From Temnothorax longispinosus (Eukaryota > Arthropoda > Insecta > Hymenoptera > Formicidae), in NCBI RefSeq assembly GCF_030848805.1, contig NC_092361.1, positions 7,831,928 to 7,895,927 of the forward strand: 64,000 bases of DNA, given 5' to 3'. Position numbers and translations under genes: made by a program. Below the pieces are notes generated by a model. The model saw nothing but the letters and a program-made list of their open reading frames with translations, did not search any database and was not told where the DNA came from. Positions 1 through 11,776 of this stretch are shown piece after piece. Each line of letters starts with the position of its first letter. Within the stretch, counting starts at the first letter, position 1.

Positions 1-44
1 ATATACCGTCAAACGTGACATCGGTTTTGTAAAATTCACTCTGC

Positions 45-544
45 NNNNNNNNNNNNNNNNNNNNNNNNNNNNNNNNNNNNNNNNNNNNNNNNNNNNNNNN
101 NNNNNNNNNNNNNNNNNNNNNNNNNNNNNNNNNNNNNNNNNNNNNNNNNNNNNNNNNNNNNNNNNNNNNNNNNNNNNNNNNNNNNNNNNNNNNNNNNNNN
201 NNNNNNNNNNNNNNNNNNNNNNNNNNNNNNNNNNNNNNNNNNNNNNNNNNNNNNNNNNNNNNNNNNNNNNNNNNNNNNNNNNNNNNNNNNNNNNNNNNNN
301 NNNNNNNNNNNNNNNNNNNNNNNNNNNNNNNNNNNNNNNNNNNNNNNNNNNNNNNNNNNNNNNNNNNNNNNNNNNNNNNNNNNNNNNNNNNNNNNNNNNN
401 NNNNNNNNNNNNNNNNNNNNNNNNNNNNNNNNNNNNNNNNNNNNNNNNNNNNNNNNNNNNNNNNNNNNNNNNNNNNNNNNNNNNNNNNNNNNNNNNNNNN
501 NNNNNNNNNNNNNNNNNNNNNNNNNNNNNNNNNNNNNNNNNNNN
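45..544. other. Assembly gap
   Basis: Exactly 500 N. Repeats begin immediately on the right side, so the gap is probably repeat-induced. Only 44 bases lie to its left and they show nothing recognisable. Confidence 0.99.
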
Positions 545-1335
545 CTCATTTGTCTAACGAGGCATCTGTACGACATATCTCTCAAAGCTCGTTCTTTGAA
601 ACGGCTTCATAGATCGCAAAATCCTTTTACAGGAGCAAAGTTTAGGTACTAATGAAGGGTGGGATTGTAAAAATAATTAGTAATAATTGAAAAAAAAAAT
701 GTAAAAATGTCTAACGCGATATCTGTACCACATATCTTTCAAAGCTCGTTCTTTGAAACGGCTTCATAGATCGCAAAATCCTTTTACAGGAGTAAAGTTT
801 AGGTACTAATGAAGGGTGGGATTGTAAAATAATTAGTAATAATTGAAAAAAAATGTAAAAATGCCTAACAAGATATCTGTATCATATATCTGTCCTGGTT
901 CGATTGCTGTGTAGGAACCAGACAATGTAGCCAACCCCGAAACTGTCCACAGCTGCGTGCGCTATCGCGCCATCTCTCGCAAGATTTGTGAACTACTGCT
1001 GTGACATAATTGCTGCTCTGCGTGAATATTTTTGCTGAAAAATATACACGATAGTTTCAAAGCTCTCATTTTTATTCCAGGCTTTCAATCTCAATTTCAA
1101 AGGTACGTTATTGTTTGTGCACGTCTTCTGAAAGGTGGGAAAGTTTAATTTCGTACATATTACGTATACAACTGTTTATATCAGAAAATAAGGTTATGAG
1201 GTGACAGCATTTAAAAATTTTTTTCAATTATTACTAATTATTTGACAATCCCACCCTTCATTAGTACCTCTACTTTACTCCTGTAAAAGGATTTTGCGAT
1301 CTGTAAAGCCGTTTTAAAATGAGAGCTTTGAAATG
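545..1335. repeat. 157-bp tandem repeat with an inverted partner
   Basis: Two direct copies of a 157-bp unit lie at about 545-885 (GTTCTTTGAA at 591 and 748). A third copy is inverted at about 1216-1335, separated by about 330 bp of unrelated, more GC-rich sequence. The layout resembles the ends of a small foldback DNA element. No ORF is present. Confidence 0.8.
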
Positions 1336-1440
1336 TAATTGTCGGTAATTTGGACGGCTTTAGCATCCCCTTAACAGTAATCGAAAACTTTTTTTTATTG
1401 CTGATGCTCCACACTTACTAATAACTTAAAGTCTACTTTA

Positions 1441-2198
1441 CCTCGAAAAAAAAAAACAGTGGTAGTATTATACCTTAAAAAAATCTAAGTAACAAGTGGT
1501 AGACGAAATCTTTGTATCTTGAAAAATCTCGAAAAAACCTAAACAGTAGTATCTTCACCTAAAAAAAAAAAACAAAGTAGTAGTATTATACCTCGAAAAA
1601 ACCTAAGTAACAAGTGGTGGACGTAATCTTTGTATCTCCAAAAATCTCGAAAAAAACCTAAGCAGTATTATTTTTATTTTCAAAAAATTATTATTCAAGT
1701 GATACACATCACAAAATTACGTTACCTTATCAAAAAATGAGTCGCGCTTCAAGTGATCTATTATTACAATTACAAAAAAAAAATGATATCTCTTTTTAAA
1801 TTACAGCGCCAATTACAGAGAACATATATTTTTCGAGATACAAAGATTACGTCTACCACTTGTTACTTAGGTTTTTTTGAGGTATAATATTACTACTGCT
1901 TTTCTTCGATTAGAATAAAAAATTGAATCATGAAGAATTACACAGAGGTAACAGTACAAAATACAATATTTTATTAAAATATTTAAACCCAACAAGGGGA
2001 TACAAGGTATTTAAATACAAAGTTTATATATGTATTTTAAAAGATTTAATCGCATCGCAAAGAATAACAGAGGTAACAGTACAAAAAATAAAAATATTTT
2101 ATTAAATACATAAATTTTTCTTGTCAAAAAACTTGGCGCTGCTAGACCTCAAAATTAGGTCAGCCTGGTGTGTATGTGCGAGCGAGTGGGTGTGGGCG

Positions 2199-2258
<60 letters not shown>

Positions 2259-2376
2259 CGGTGAATAATGCGGCTTATTACTAAGTATAGGATAAGTTAG
2301 GATAAGTTTAGATTTTTAAAGCGATTAGAATTAAGTATAGAATAAGTATAGAATAAGTAATATCTACATTTGTAAA

Positions 2377-2419
<43 letters not shown>

Positions 2420-3126
2420 GCAGCGCCAAGTTTTTTGACAAGAAAAATTTATGTATTTTAATAAAATATTTTTATTTTTTGTACTGTTACCTCTGTAATT
2501 CTTTGCGATGCGATTAAATTTTTTAAAATACATATATAAACTTTGTATTTAAATACCTTGTATTCCCTTGTTGGGTTTAAATATTTTAATAAAATATTTG
2601 TATTTTGTACTGTTACCTCTGTGTAATTCTTCATGATTCAATTTTTTATTCTAATCGAAGAAAAGCAGTAGTAATATTATACCTCGAAAAAACCTAAGTA
2701 ACAAGTGGTAGACGTAATCTTTGTATCTCGAAAAATATATGTTCTCTGTAATTGGCGCTGTAATTTAAAAAGAGATATCATTTCTTTTTTGTAATTGTAA
2801 TAATAGATCACTTGAAGCGCGACTCATTTTTTGATAAGGTAACGTAATTTTGTGATGTGTATCACTTGAGTAATAATTTTTTGGAAATAAAAATAATACT
2901 GCTTAGGTTTTTTCGAGATTTTTGGAGATACAAAGATTACGTCCACCACTTGTTACTTAGGTTTTTTCGAGGTATAATACTTTTTTTTTTTTTTTTTTTT
3001 TTTTTGAGGTGAAGATACTACTGTTTAGGTTTTTTCGAGATTTTTCAAGATACAAAGATTTCGTCTACCACTTGTTACTTAGATTTTTTTAAGGTATAAT
3101 ACTACCACTGTTTTTTTTTTTCGAGG
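1441..3126. repeat. Large palindrome with 0.7-kb arms
   Basis: The left arm (1441-2143) and right arm (2419-3126) are near-identical reverse complements, from the outer CCTCGAAAA/TTTTCGAGG ends to the inner CTTGGCGCTGCT/AGCAGCGCCAAG ends. Between them are about 275 bp with a (GT)n run (about 2200-2257) and a (CT)n run (2381-2418). The arms carry sub-repeats: AACCTAAGTAACAAGTGGT recurs. There is no coding potential beyond short chance ORFs. It could be a foldback transposon or an inverted duplication. Confidence 0.85.
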
Positions 3127-3400
3127 TAACAACATATACACTACTATGCGTGTACTTGGCGCCTTTCTTTACCTTTTTTTTAAAAAAGGTAATTTTGTAC
3201 AGATATCACGCCTTTTTGTAGTATTACGCATTGTATAAACAATATGTACAGGGTGTTATTTCGAGGTATAATACTACCACTTTGTTTTTTTCGAGGTAAC
3301 AACATAATACATATATACTACTATGCGTGTACTTGGCGCTTTTTTTTACCTTTTTTTTGAAAAAGGTAATTTTGTACGGATATCACGGCTTTTTGTAGTG
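3123..3400. repeat. 177-bp tandem duplication
   Basis: GCGTGTACTTGGCGC occurs at 3148 and 3325 within two similar segments beginning CGAGGTAACAACATA. The motif TGTACTTGGCGC recurs at about 3670 and 8992, linking this block to the direct repeats that flank the next transposon. Confidence 0.7.
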
Positions 3401-3440
3401 TCATATAAAACGTCGGCGTTAGAAATAGATAGAAGAAGAA

Positions 3441-3704
3441 GTATCTTAATAAAAATTTTCACATTTGGACTTTGCGTCGCAATATCTCCGCTCGTAGGGC
3501 ACGGAGCGGGATATTATAAGAGAAACCCCCCCCCCCTAATTGGATCTCAAGCTATCGATCAAGCCTACTTAGAACTTGATCCGTTCACTCGTTATTGAGA
3601 TCTCAACATCTCGGGTACTCGCAACCCGTCGCGTCGCGTAAAAGAGTCACGGTCGGTCTCGCTCCGCATGTACTTGGCGCAAGACACTGCCGTGTCTCTT
3701 GATT
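3441..3704. repeat. 264-bp direct repeat, left copy
   Basis: Starts GTATCTTAATAAAA and ends GTCTCTTGATT. A copy with few differences is at 8767-9028. The left copy stops directly at the Mutator-like terminal repeat (3706). It includes a poly-C run and TGTACTTGGCGC. It may be part of an older repeat into which the transposon inserted, or the flank of a larger element. Confidence 0.8.
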
Positions 3705-3740
3705 CTGCCGCTAGGGAATTTTTAAGTCGATTCTTATGAA

Positions 3741-4972
3741 TCAAGCTTGAATTCAATGTCTAGGTGTCCCAGGTTGCCGATGACGAGGTTCACATAGTGC
3801 GCTTCATAGTTTTTGGTATTCAGGTGTATTAATACCTTGAATTCGATGTCCACGTGTTCCAGGTTGCTGATGTCGGGTTCCAAATAGTGCGCTCTATAGT
3901 TTTCGGTGTCCAGGTATAATAATACGTTGAATTCGATGTCTAGGTGTCCCACGTTTCCGATGACGAGGTCCACATAGTGCGCTCCGTAGTTTTCGGTGTC
4001 TACGTGTATTAATACCTCGAATTCGATATCTACGTGTCCCACGTTTCCGATGACAAGGTCCACATAGTGCGCTCCGTAGTTTTCGGTGTCTACGTGTATT
4101 AATATCTTGAATTCGATGTCTACGTGTCCCAGGTTGCCGATGACAAGGTCCACATAGTGCGCTTTGTAGTTTTTGGTGTCTAGGTGTATTAATAACTTTA
4201 AATCTGAATGTAGGACACGTAGATATCGAATTCGAGGTATTTAAAGTTATTAATACACCTAGACACCAAAAACTACAAAGCGCACTATGTGGACCTTGTC
4301 ATCGGCAACCTGGGACACGAAGACATCGAATTCGAGGTATTATTACATCTAGACACCGAAAACTACGGAGTGCGCTATCTGGACCTCGTCATCAGCAACC
4401 TGAGACACCTAGACATCAATTTCAAGATATTAATACACGTAGACACCGACAACTACGGAGCGCACTATGTGGACCTCGTCATCGGCAACCTGGGACACCT
4501 AGACATCGAATTCAAGGTATTAATACACGTAGACACCGAAAACTACGGAGCTCACTATCTAGACATTGTCATCGGCAACCTGGGACACCTAGACATTGCA
4601 TTCAACGTATTATTACACCTGGACACCGAAAACTACGAAGCGCACTATGTGGATCTCGTCATCGCCAACCTGGAACACCTAGACATCGAATTCAACGTAC
4701 GATTACACCTGGACACCGAAAACTATGAAGCGCACTATCTGGATCCCGTCATCAGCAACCTGGGACACGTGGACATCAAATTCAAGGTATTAATACACGT
4801 AGACACCAAAAACTACGGAGCGCACTATGTGGACCTCGTCATCGGCAACCTGGGACACCTAGACATCGAATTCAACGTACGATTACACCTGGACACCGAA
4901 AACTATGAAGCGCACTATCTGGATCCCGTCATCGGCAACCTGGGACACGTGGACATCGAATTCAAGGTATTA
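3741..4972. repeat. 90-bp minisatellite arrays, left end of the MULE
   Basis: About five 90-bp units are inverted (3741-4200) and about eight and a half are direct (about 4208-4972), meeting head to head near 4200. Because 90 is a multiple of three, long frames stay open (period 30 codons, motif DLVIGNLGH). Monomers alternate in type (GGACACCTAGACATC versus GGACACGTGGACATC), suggesting a 180-bp higher-order unit. The arrays are probably structural or transposase-binding sequence, not coding. Confidence 0.9.
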
Positions 4973-5235
4973 AGGGGGGGTAAAGTATTTTTTTTTTTTT
5001 CCATTTTTTTTTAATTTTTTAAATGAATGCATAATATCTCAAGAATATTGTGTTAAAATTTCAAGTCGATCGGAGTAAAATTGACGAAGTTATGAGTATT
5101 TGAGCATCTATTGCTCCATGCCGGGTTTTATACCTGGGCGGCAGCTGCGCGGCGCGCTATTGTATTTTTCGACCCCGAATAAATTTCTTGATAAACGGGC
5201 CTGTTCCGGTCCCGTTATGTATATTCGAGGCATGA

Positions 5236-5355
5236 GGTCTGTTCGTTTTCGCTGCACTTCTGAACTAGTGCAATAAGTTAGAATGAGACAAATATATTTT
5301 CTTTCATTCTAACTTATTGCACTAGTTCAGAAGTGCAGCGAAAACGAACAGACCT
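5236..5355. mobile_element. Hairpin MITE of 120 bp
   Basis: Near-perfect palindrome with arms of about 53 bp. The left arm starts GGTCTGTTCGTTTTCGCTGC and the right arm ends with its complement. It sits in the MULE upstream of the transposase. No coding capacity. Confidence 0.85.
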
Positions 5356-5476
5356 ATGGTGTATATTAGTATGCACATTAGTCTATACATCAGTTGACCG
5401 CTGTATGCCGTGCTGAGCAGTAGCAAGTCACACTAACAGTTTGAGTCCGTTTTCGTTCGTGTTCGTACCTCGAAAA

Positions 5477-7270
5477 ATGCCTCGAAAAATAAGCAGACAA
5501 GATCGTGAGAGCGGTATTGGGCAATTGTGCCGACCGAAAAAAAAGTGCCTCCTTAAAAGCGTAAAAACGACGAATCGTTAGCTAATAGCGCGTCAGCGAA
5601 AAAAATTAAAAATAATCCCGCTGTGGTGGTAGAAGACATCCAAAAACATTATCGAATGATAGATTTCGTTCTTGTTTTTTCGACTATTGCTACTGTAGTC
5701 AAATGTGTGAAGTGTGATGGAAAAGTTACATTCCAAACATGCAAAAAAGAAGGTCTTGGTTTCAACATCAAGGTTACATGTGAAAAGTGTAAACAGCCTC
5801 ACTACATTCCATCAAGTGAAAGAATAGACAGTGGTGTATACGATGTCAATTATCGATTTGCTTTCGTAATGCGAGTGTTAGGCTTAGGTTTAGCCGGATG
5901 CAATAAGTTCTGCGGACTAATGGATTTGGCGAGTGCTTTCTTATCGAAACCAGCCTATAATTTATATATGAAAAAACATTGTGAAGCGATACAAAATGTG
6001 GCCAAGAAGTTCTTCGCATCGGCTGCACAAGAAGAGAAAAAAGCAATGTCTGAAGCAAATATGTGTAGAAGAAACGTCAGAATTGACTGTATCAGGCGAC
6101 GGCACTTGGAAAAAAAGAGGATTCTCTTCGTTATTTGGCGTTGCTTCTCTAATTGGATATTGTACTGGAAAGGTACTTGACATTTTTGTAAAATGCAGTT
6201 ACTGCCACGGTTGTAAGACTTGGAAAAACAAATTGGATTCTGCCGAATACGAAGCGTGGTACGAAGAGCATGTGGATAGCGGTGATTGCAAAGCCAACCA
6301 TGAGGGACCCTTTGGAAACATGGAGGTATCAGCAATTATAGAAATGTTCGAACGATCGGTGGAAAACCTTGGGGTGAAATATCGTAACTACATCGGAGAC
6401 GGTGACTCAAAGACGTACAGCGGCGTTGTCAATGCAAAACCTTATGGTGAAGATTTTGTGATAAACAAAAAAGAATGCATAGGGCATGTCCAAAAGAGAA
6501 TGGGAACACGTCTGCGTGGACTAGTAAAAACAAGCGTAGTTGACACAAAAACCAAGGCCGGAAAGATCGTAAAAAGATAAAGCCTTTCTGGCAAAGGAAA
6601 GCTCACTGCTAAAATGATTGACAAATTGACTGTTTACTATGGACTAGCTATTCGACGTAATTATGATTCATTTGAGAAGATGAAAAATGCCATATGGGCA
6701 ACTTATCACTACAGTTCAACCGACGAGAACCCACAGCACGAGAAATGCCCAAGCGGCGAAGACTCCTGGTGCGAATGGCAGCAAGCTGCAGCTGCAGATG
6801 CTCTAGAATCATTCAAACACAGCTACACAGCCCTTCCTACTGACGTTCTGGAAGCCATTGAGCCCATTTATAATGACTTGAGCAACGACGCACTTTTGCA
6901 GCGATGTCTTGGAGGTTTCACGCAAAATAATAATGAGAGTCTCAATCAACTTATTTGGAAAATCTCTCCAAAGTCAGTCAGTGGCACCTCTACAATTGTG
7001 GAAATTGCAGCTAATGTAGCTGCATGTACTTTCAATGAAGGTTCTTTCGCTTTGTTGGCCTTTATGGAAGAGATGCAAATCAGTACAGGGCCAAGTTCTC
7101 ACAAATGGGCCCGACAAGTTGACGATTTGCGAATTAATAGAGCAGAGGAGCAAGCGGCGCACGACAGTAAAGAAGAAAGAGTTTTGCGTAGACAAACGCA
7201 AAAAGATGCTCTCGATCATCTTGATGGAAGCCTTTTGCTCTACGGACCTGGCATCGACGACTTTGAGTGA
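5477..7270 (+). pseudogene. Mutator-like transposase, frameshifted
   Basis: Probable start at 5477 (MPRK). The N-terminal part has a zinc-ribbon-like set of CxxC pairs (about 5704-5795). The core motifs match the Mutator-like transposase domain common in insect genomes: SGDGTWKKRG near 6090 and YIGDGDSKTY near 6390. The C-terminal part (6614-7270) has the expected LLQRCLGGFTQNNNESLN stretch. It is broken by a frame change before 5620, another near 6060, and an in-frame stop at 6578-6580, after which homology continues in the same frame. It would have mobilised the surrounding element. Confidence 0.8.
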
Positions 7271-8119
7271 GTGTAAGAAAATTATCGAGTTTTATTTTGA
7301 ATTTCTAAAAATTCAAAGATAATTAAAAAATCTGAAAAAATTCATACGTATTCAGAAAAATGAACGAATCACGAAAAAAAATTGGGTTGCGGGAAAATTT
7401 GTTGACTAATTTTTTTTTTTTATCATTTTGTTAATAACATTTTGGAATTATTATTATGCAAAATTAATCTTTTGAGTACCTTTAATATGCATGAATTTTC
7501 TCAGATTTTTATGCAATCGAGAAGTGTTCTCAAACTTATGTGCAATGAGCGCTAAGCGACCAAACTCTTCTGCGTTTTTCAAACCGTTTTTTCTGAGACT
7601 TGTCATATTTGAAGTCCGTGTGCACGATAACTCAAAATCTACTGGACCAATCGCTTTGAAATTTTGCACAGTACTTCTTCACATAATTCACCAGGTATTG
7701 TCGAGAGCTTTTTTTTTTTTTTTTTAATAATTACTAATTTTTCAACAACAAATTAGCCGATTTTTTTTAGCGAAAATCGGGTTTTTGGCTCCCAAGTGCT
7801 ACGAAAAATCGAAAAATCGAAAAAAAAAAATCTTCCCGTCATTACCTCGAGAAACATCTCCTTTAACAAATGCATTTTGATTTTTTTGTTTCAGATGATT
7901 CTGTTGCGAGTTATGGTGCACACCGCAAACCAACTTTTTTTCGAGGCGCCTCCGGGGTTTAATTTTCACTCGCTCAATTTTGAATATTTTGCAATGAAAA
8001 TTTAGGAGAATGTTGTTCAAATGTTACTTTATTATATGTAAATTTTTCAATAAACGAACACTATCCGTTACGCTAAAAAAAAACTTAAAAACATGCCTTT
8101 TTTTCGCCGAATTAACTTT
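7271..8119. other. Non-coding AT-rich interior of the MULE
   Basis: A/T-rich sequence between the transposase and the right array. Short ORFs look accidental. I see no recognisable feature. Confidence 0.6.
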
Positions 8120-8488
8120 ACCCCGCCCTTAATACACGTAGACACCGAAAACTACGGAGCGCACTATGTGGACCTTGTCATCGGCAACCTGGGACACCTA
8201 GACATCGAATTCAACGTACGATTACACCTGGACACCGAAAACTATGAAACGCACTATCTGGATCCCGTCATCGGCAACCTGGGACACGTGGACATCGAAT
8301 TCAAGATATTAATACACGTAGACACCGAAAACTACGGAGCGCACTATGTGGACCTCGTCATCGGCAACCTGGGACACCTAGACATCGAATTCAACGTACG
8401 ATTACACCTGGACACCGAAAACTATGAAGCGCACTATCTGGACCTCGTCATCGGCAACCTGGGATACCTAGACATCGAATTCAAGCTT
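8120..8488 (+). repeat. 90-bp minisatellite array, right end of the MULE
   Basis: About four units of the 90-bp repeat found at 4208-4972, same orientation, therefore inverted relative to the outermost left array (3741-4200). It continues into the right terminal repeat (8477-8526). Confidence 0.88.
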
Positions 8489-8766
8489 GATTCATAAGAA
8501 TCGACTTAAAAATTCCCCAGCGGCACTTTCTGCCAAGCGTAGAGAACCTTCTTTTCCGTTGACTTAATATATATTATATATTACCTAATTTACCTAAATA
8601 GAAATCTTCCTCCTGACCGATAAGTCTATCGACCTAATTTCGAAATACGCGCGCGATATCGAAACTGGCGATACCTGCGCCGCCAGCGTCGAAAAAGTGA
8701 AAGTGACGTTTCTCTGATAATCATAATAATATTGAGATGAGAGCGGTCGACGTAGACGACGACGAC

Positions 8767-9028
8767 GTATCTTAATAAAAAATTTTCACATTTGGACTTT
8801 GCGTCGCAATATCTCCGCTCGTAGGGCACGTAGCGGAATATTATGAGAGAAACCCCCCCCTAATTGGACCCCAAGCTATCGATCAAGCCTACTTAGAACT
8901 TGATCCGTTCACTCGTTATCGAGATCTTAACATCTCGGGTACTCGCAACCCGTCGCGTCGCGTAAAAGAGTCACGGTCGGTCTCGCTCCGCGTGTACTTG
9001 GCGCGAGACACTACCGTGTCTCTTGATT
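8767..9028. repeat. 264-bp direct repeat, right copy
   Basis: Second copy of 3441-3704. It is separated from the right MULE end by about 240 bp (8527-8766) with no recognisable feature. Confidence 0.8.
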
Positions 9029-9033
9029 AAATA

Positions 9034-10057
9034 ATAAAGTCATTGAATTGCCCAAAACATTTGTTGATATGCATATCTTATCAACAGCTGTTGTCGAATG
9101 TGCACACTTAGATGAATTAGTAGATATTCAAGAAAATTTTCAACTCAAATTAATTCCTAAAAAAAAAAAAAAGACATTTCTTGTACCACATTTAATAAAA
9201 TGAAAGTAAATAAAGCAAAAAATATAATTAGTAGAGATGTTAGCAGCGCAATGAAATTTTATGCTGAAGAAACAAATAAAAAAGAATTCAATACGACATC
9301 ACTTTTTATTGAATGTATGTCTAAATGGTTCACTTTAGTAACTGCAAGGACGCCAAAACTTGCGTTAGGCAAACAAGCGGGTGATGAAAAGAAGAAAAAA
9401 AAAATTCAATGACTCTATAGCATTTCTAGAATCTATTGTAGAATTATTTAGAGAAGTAAAAATTGGTCATCAACCAAAATTTAAGCCTGTGCAAATGGTT
9501 TTATGACTACCACAAGGTCTATTATTGAGTTGACGAAGTATCTAATACATAAACGCGGATTTTTGTACGTACTTACTGGTCGATTGACACAGGATTGTGT
9601 TGAAAATCTTTTTTCTGCGATAAGAGTAAGACATCCAATTCCAAACGCATTACAGTTCAAGCAGAATTTAAAACTTTTTACAATATCAAAATATATGAAA
9701 TCATTACATACTTCAAATTATGATGAAGATAATGGTGATATGATTGGCGATTTTCTAGATAATTCTACAACAATTAAACAATCTAAACAATGTGAAGAAG
9801 TAATTTTTATTAAGCCTAACAACAATATTCATCTCGACAATATTGAAATGAATTTATTATACAATTACAATATAGCAGGTTACATTATCACAAGTATTGT
9901 TAAATGCACAAAAACATGTTCTCAATGTTTAGATTCTACAGGATCAAAAAGTTATTTTAATAAAAAATATACAAAATTAGTTCTCTTGAAATGCTTCCGT
10001 AAAAACACGCTCTTTTTCGTCAATGAGGAAACGTTTGATTATTTTTTCAAGATATAA
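9034..10057 (+). pseudogene. P-element-like transposase remnant
   Basis: Three blocks in changing frames match P-element/THAP9-type transposases: 9034-9190, 9200-9412 (FIECMSKWF) and 9503-10057. The diagnostic C-terminal stretch LTGRLTQDCVENLFSAIR, followed by PNALQFKQNLK, is intact near 9570-9665. Frame changes occur near 9190, 9412 and 9500. No N-terminal THAP domain and no terminal repeats are seen, so this is a truncated dead copy. Confidence 0.82.
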
Positions 10058-10559
10058 ATAATTATTCGATCATACATGTCAGATTTAAAAAAAACAAACT
10101 GCAATCTTTTTAGTTTTTATTTAGATAAAATGAATGATATTCATTGTGACACAATAAAAGATTGCCATAATTTAAAATTAAAAATAATGAAACGTTTTAT
10201 ATTATATAGAATGCGTATATCGTGTGTAAAATCCAACTTAAAAAAGAAAAATTATAGTAGCAAAACCATGGCAATGCATACTTTCGTTCATTAAAAATTA
10301 TGTATGTTATACTTTATTACATATATATAAAAATAATGTATGTTGTACTTTTATATTGTATTCTATTATGTATATATATTCTATGTATTTATATATATAT
10401 GTATATACAAAAATACATTTTTTGATGTTTAATGGCAATAAAAGTGTTTTTCTGATTTATTATTTTACATTTATTAATACGCAATTTTTCTCCATTTTAA
10501 AAATTCCGCTATTTTCGCCATTTTGAGGGGCTTGTAAAACTGAACCAATAGAAAGAAGT
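10058..10559. other. AT-rich spacer
   Basis: Low-complexity A/T sequence with TATATA runs and a short ORF (10076-10294) that matches nothing I recognise. It may be the 3' part of the P-like element. Confidence 0.5.
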
Positions 10560-10627
10560 CTACGGAATGGCCAGACTCTGTATTCAAAGGACTCTAGTAC
10601 GAACCAGGACAAAACGAATTCTTACGA

Positions 10628-11776
10628 GTGACCTTTAGAGACAGGAAACAACTCGATACTGAAACTATCCAGGAATTTATAATCGCATTGAAGAGTTTGG
10701 CACAAAAATGCAAATTTTCTAAGACAGACTTAGAAAATAATCTTAAAGACCAAATAATCAATGGCGTTAAGGACGATCTAATTTGTTATGAATTATTAAA
10801 ACAATCGAATAAATCATCCAAGGAATTTATAGAACTGGCAAGAACAGTGGAAACAGCAAGAGAGAAGGCACCGGGACATTCGATGAGTTTCAATTCAAGC
10901 CCACGGTCAACAACGTCGGAATTCCACAAGATTGGAGCAGGCAGAAGGAACACACATAGTCAAGGATACCAAGGATATCAACGCGAGCAAAGTAAACAGC
11001 AGCGTACCCCAAACATCAACAGGCCAAGGAATTATGAAGAACGCCGAGGACCGAACGACTCACAAAGAGTGTGCTACTGTTGCGGTAAAGATAATCATAT
11101 GAAATCTCAATGTGCACTCAGAAACAAATTTTGTAGTGAATGCGGTACTCGGGGACACATTTTCAGAATGTGTCGTAAAAATATCGGTAAACAAAATTTA
11201 AATAGTGCTTTGAAAAAAATCGAGGACACAGAGATTGAGATTTCAAATGAGGCTCTTAAAAACAATGTAGATACGAATGATTCCGGAGATGATAGCAGAT
11301 ACACAAGCGATTTTTACATGATTAAAAATAATATAGAGACAGACGACGTACCTCCGTATTTTGAAAAGATAGTAGTGAACAATATTCCGCTTGAGATTGA
11401 GGTAGATACGGGAGCTTTTGTTTCTGCGATTCCGGTTAGGACATATGAAAAATATTTTTCAAATATTCCGTTAAAAAAGCCGCAAGTAGTATTGCGTTCA
11501 TATGACCAACAAATAATTAACACTAAAGGAATAATAATAGTTTCGATAAAGCGTAATTGTTTAATTCAAAACCAAACATTATACGTAGTGAATCGTGGCG
11601 GAAATCCCCTCATTGGCCGCGGGTGGTTGAATAAATTAGGTATGTGGCCGATGAAACTTGATAGTGTAGGACAAAAATTAAACGATACAAAGTCCGATGA
11701 CAAATTAAAAACGTTACAAGCACAGTTAAAAATGTTTTTGAACCTGGTATGGGTAAATTTACAAAAGGTTTTGTAA
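10628..11776 (+). CDS. Gag-protease ORF of the Ty3/gypsy element
   Basis: 382 codons, open throughout. Residues about 5-80 resemble a gypsy gag tail. Two CCHC zinc knuckles lie at C149-C152-H157-C162 and C169-C172-H177-C182 and would bind RNA in the capsid. A retropepsin-like active site DTGA is at residues 260-263. The true N-terminus lies upstream and is lost. The frame ends 27 nt inside the next ORF, after an A-rich stretch (about 11725-11735); this is either a frameshift site or decay. Confidence 0.85.
   Translation: MTFRDRKQLDTETIQEFIIALKSLAQKCKFSKTDLENNLKDQIINGVKDDLICYELLKQSNKSSKEFIELARTVETAREKAPGHSMSFNSSPRSTTSEFHKIGAGRRNTHSQGYQGYQREQSKQQRTPNINRPRNYEERRGPNDSQRVCYCCGKDNHMKSQCALRNKFCSECGTRGHIFRMCRKNIGKQNLNSALKKIEDTEIEISNEALKNNVDTNDSGDDSRYTSDFYMIKNNIETDDVPPYFEKIVVNNIPLEIEVDTGAFVSAIPVRTYEKYFSNIPLKKPQVVLRSYDQQIINTKGIIIVSIKRNCLIQNQTLYVVNRGGNPLIGRGWLNKLGMWPMKLDSVGQKLNDTKSDDKLKTLQAQLKMFLNLVWVNLQKVL

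Larger units (their letters stand above)
3706..8526. mobile_element. Mutator-like (MULE) transposon with tandem-repeat ends
   Basis: The outermost sequences are inverted: TGCCGCT(A/G)GGG at 3706 and its reverse complement ending at 8526, continuing through GAATTTTTAAGTCGATTC and AAGCTTGAATTC. Inside the ends are 90-bp repeat arrays, and between them is a decayed Mutator-like transposase. No convincing 9-11-bp target duplication is visible. The element also holds a 120-bp hairpin MITE. Length is about 4.8 kb. Confidence 0.75.

Noticed and set aside
3734..5014. Long repetitive ORFs (139 and 241 codons)
   Set aside because: They read the 90-bp satellite, whose length is a multiple of three; no start context or partner domain.
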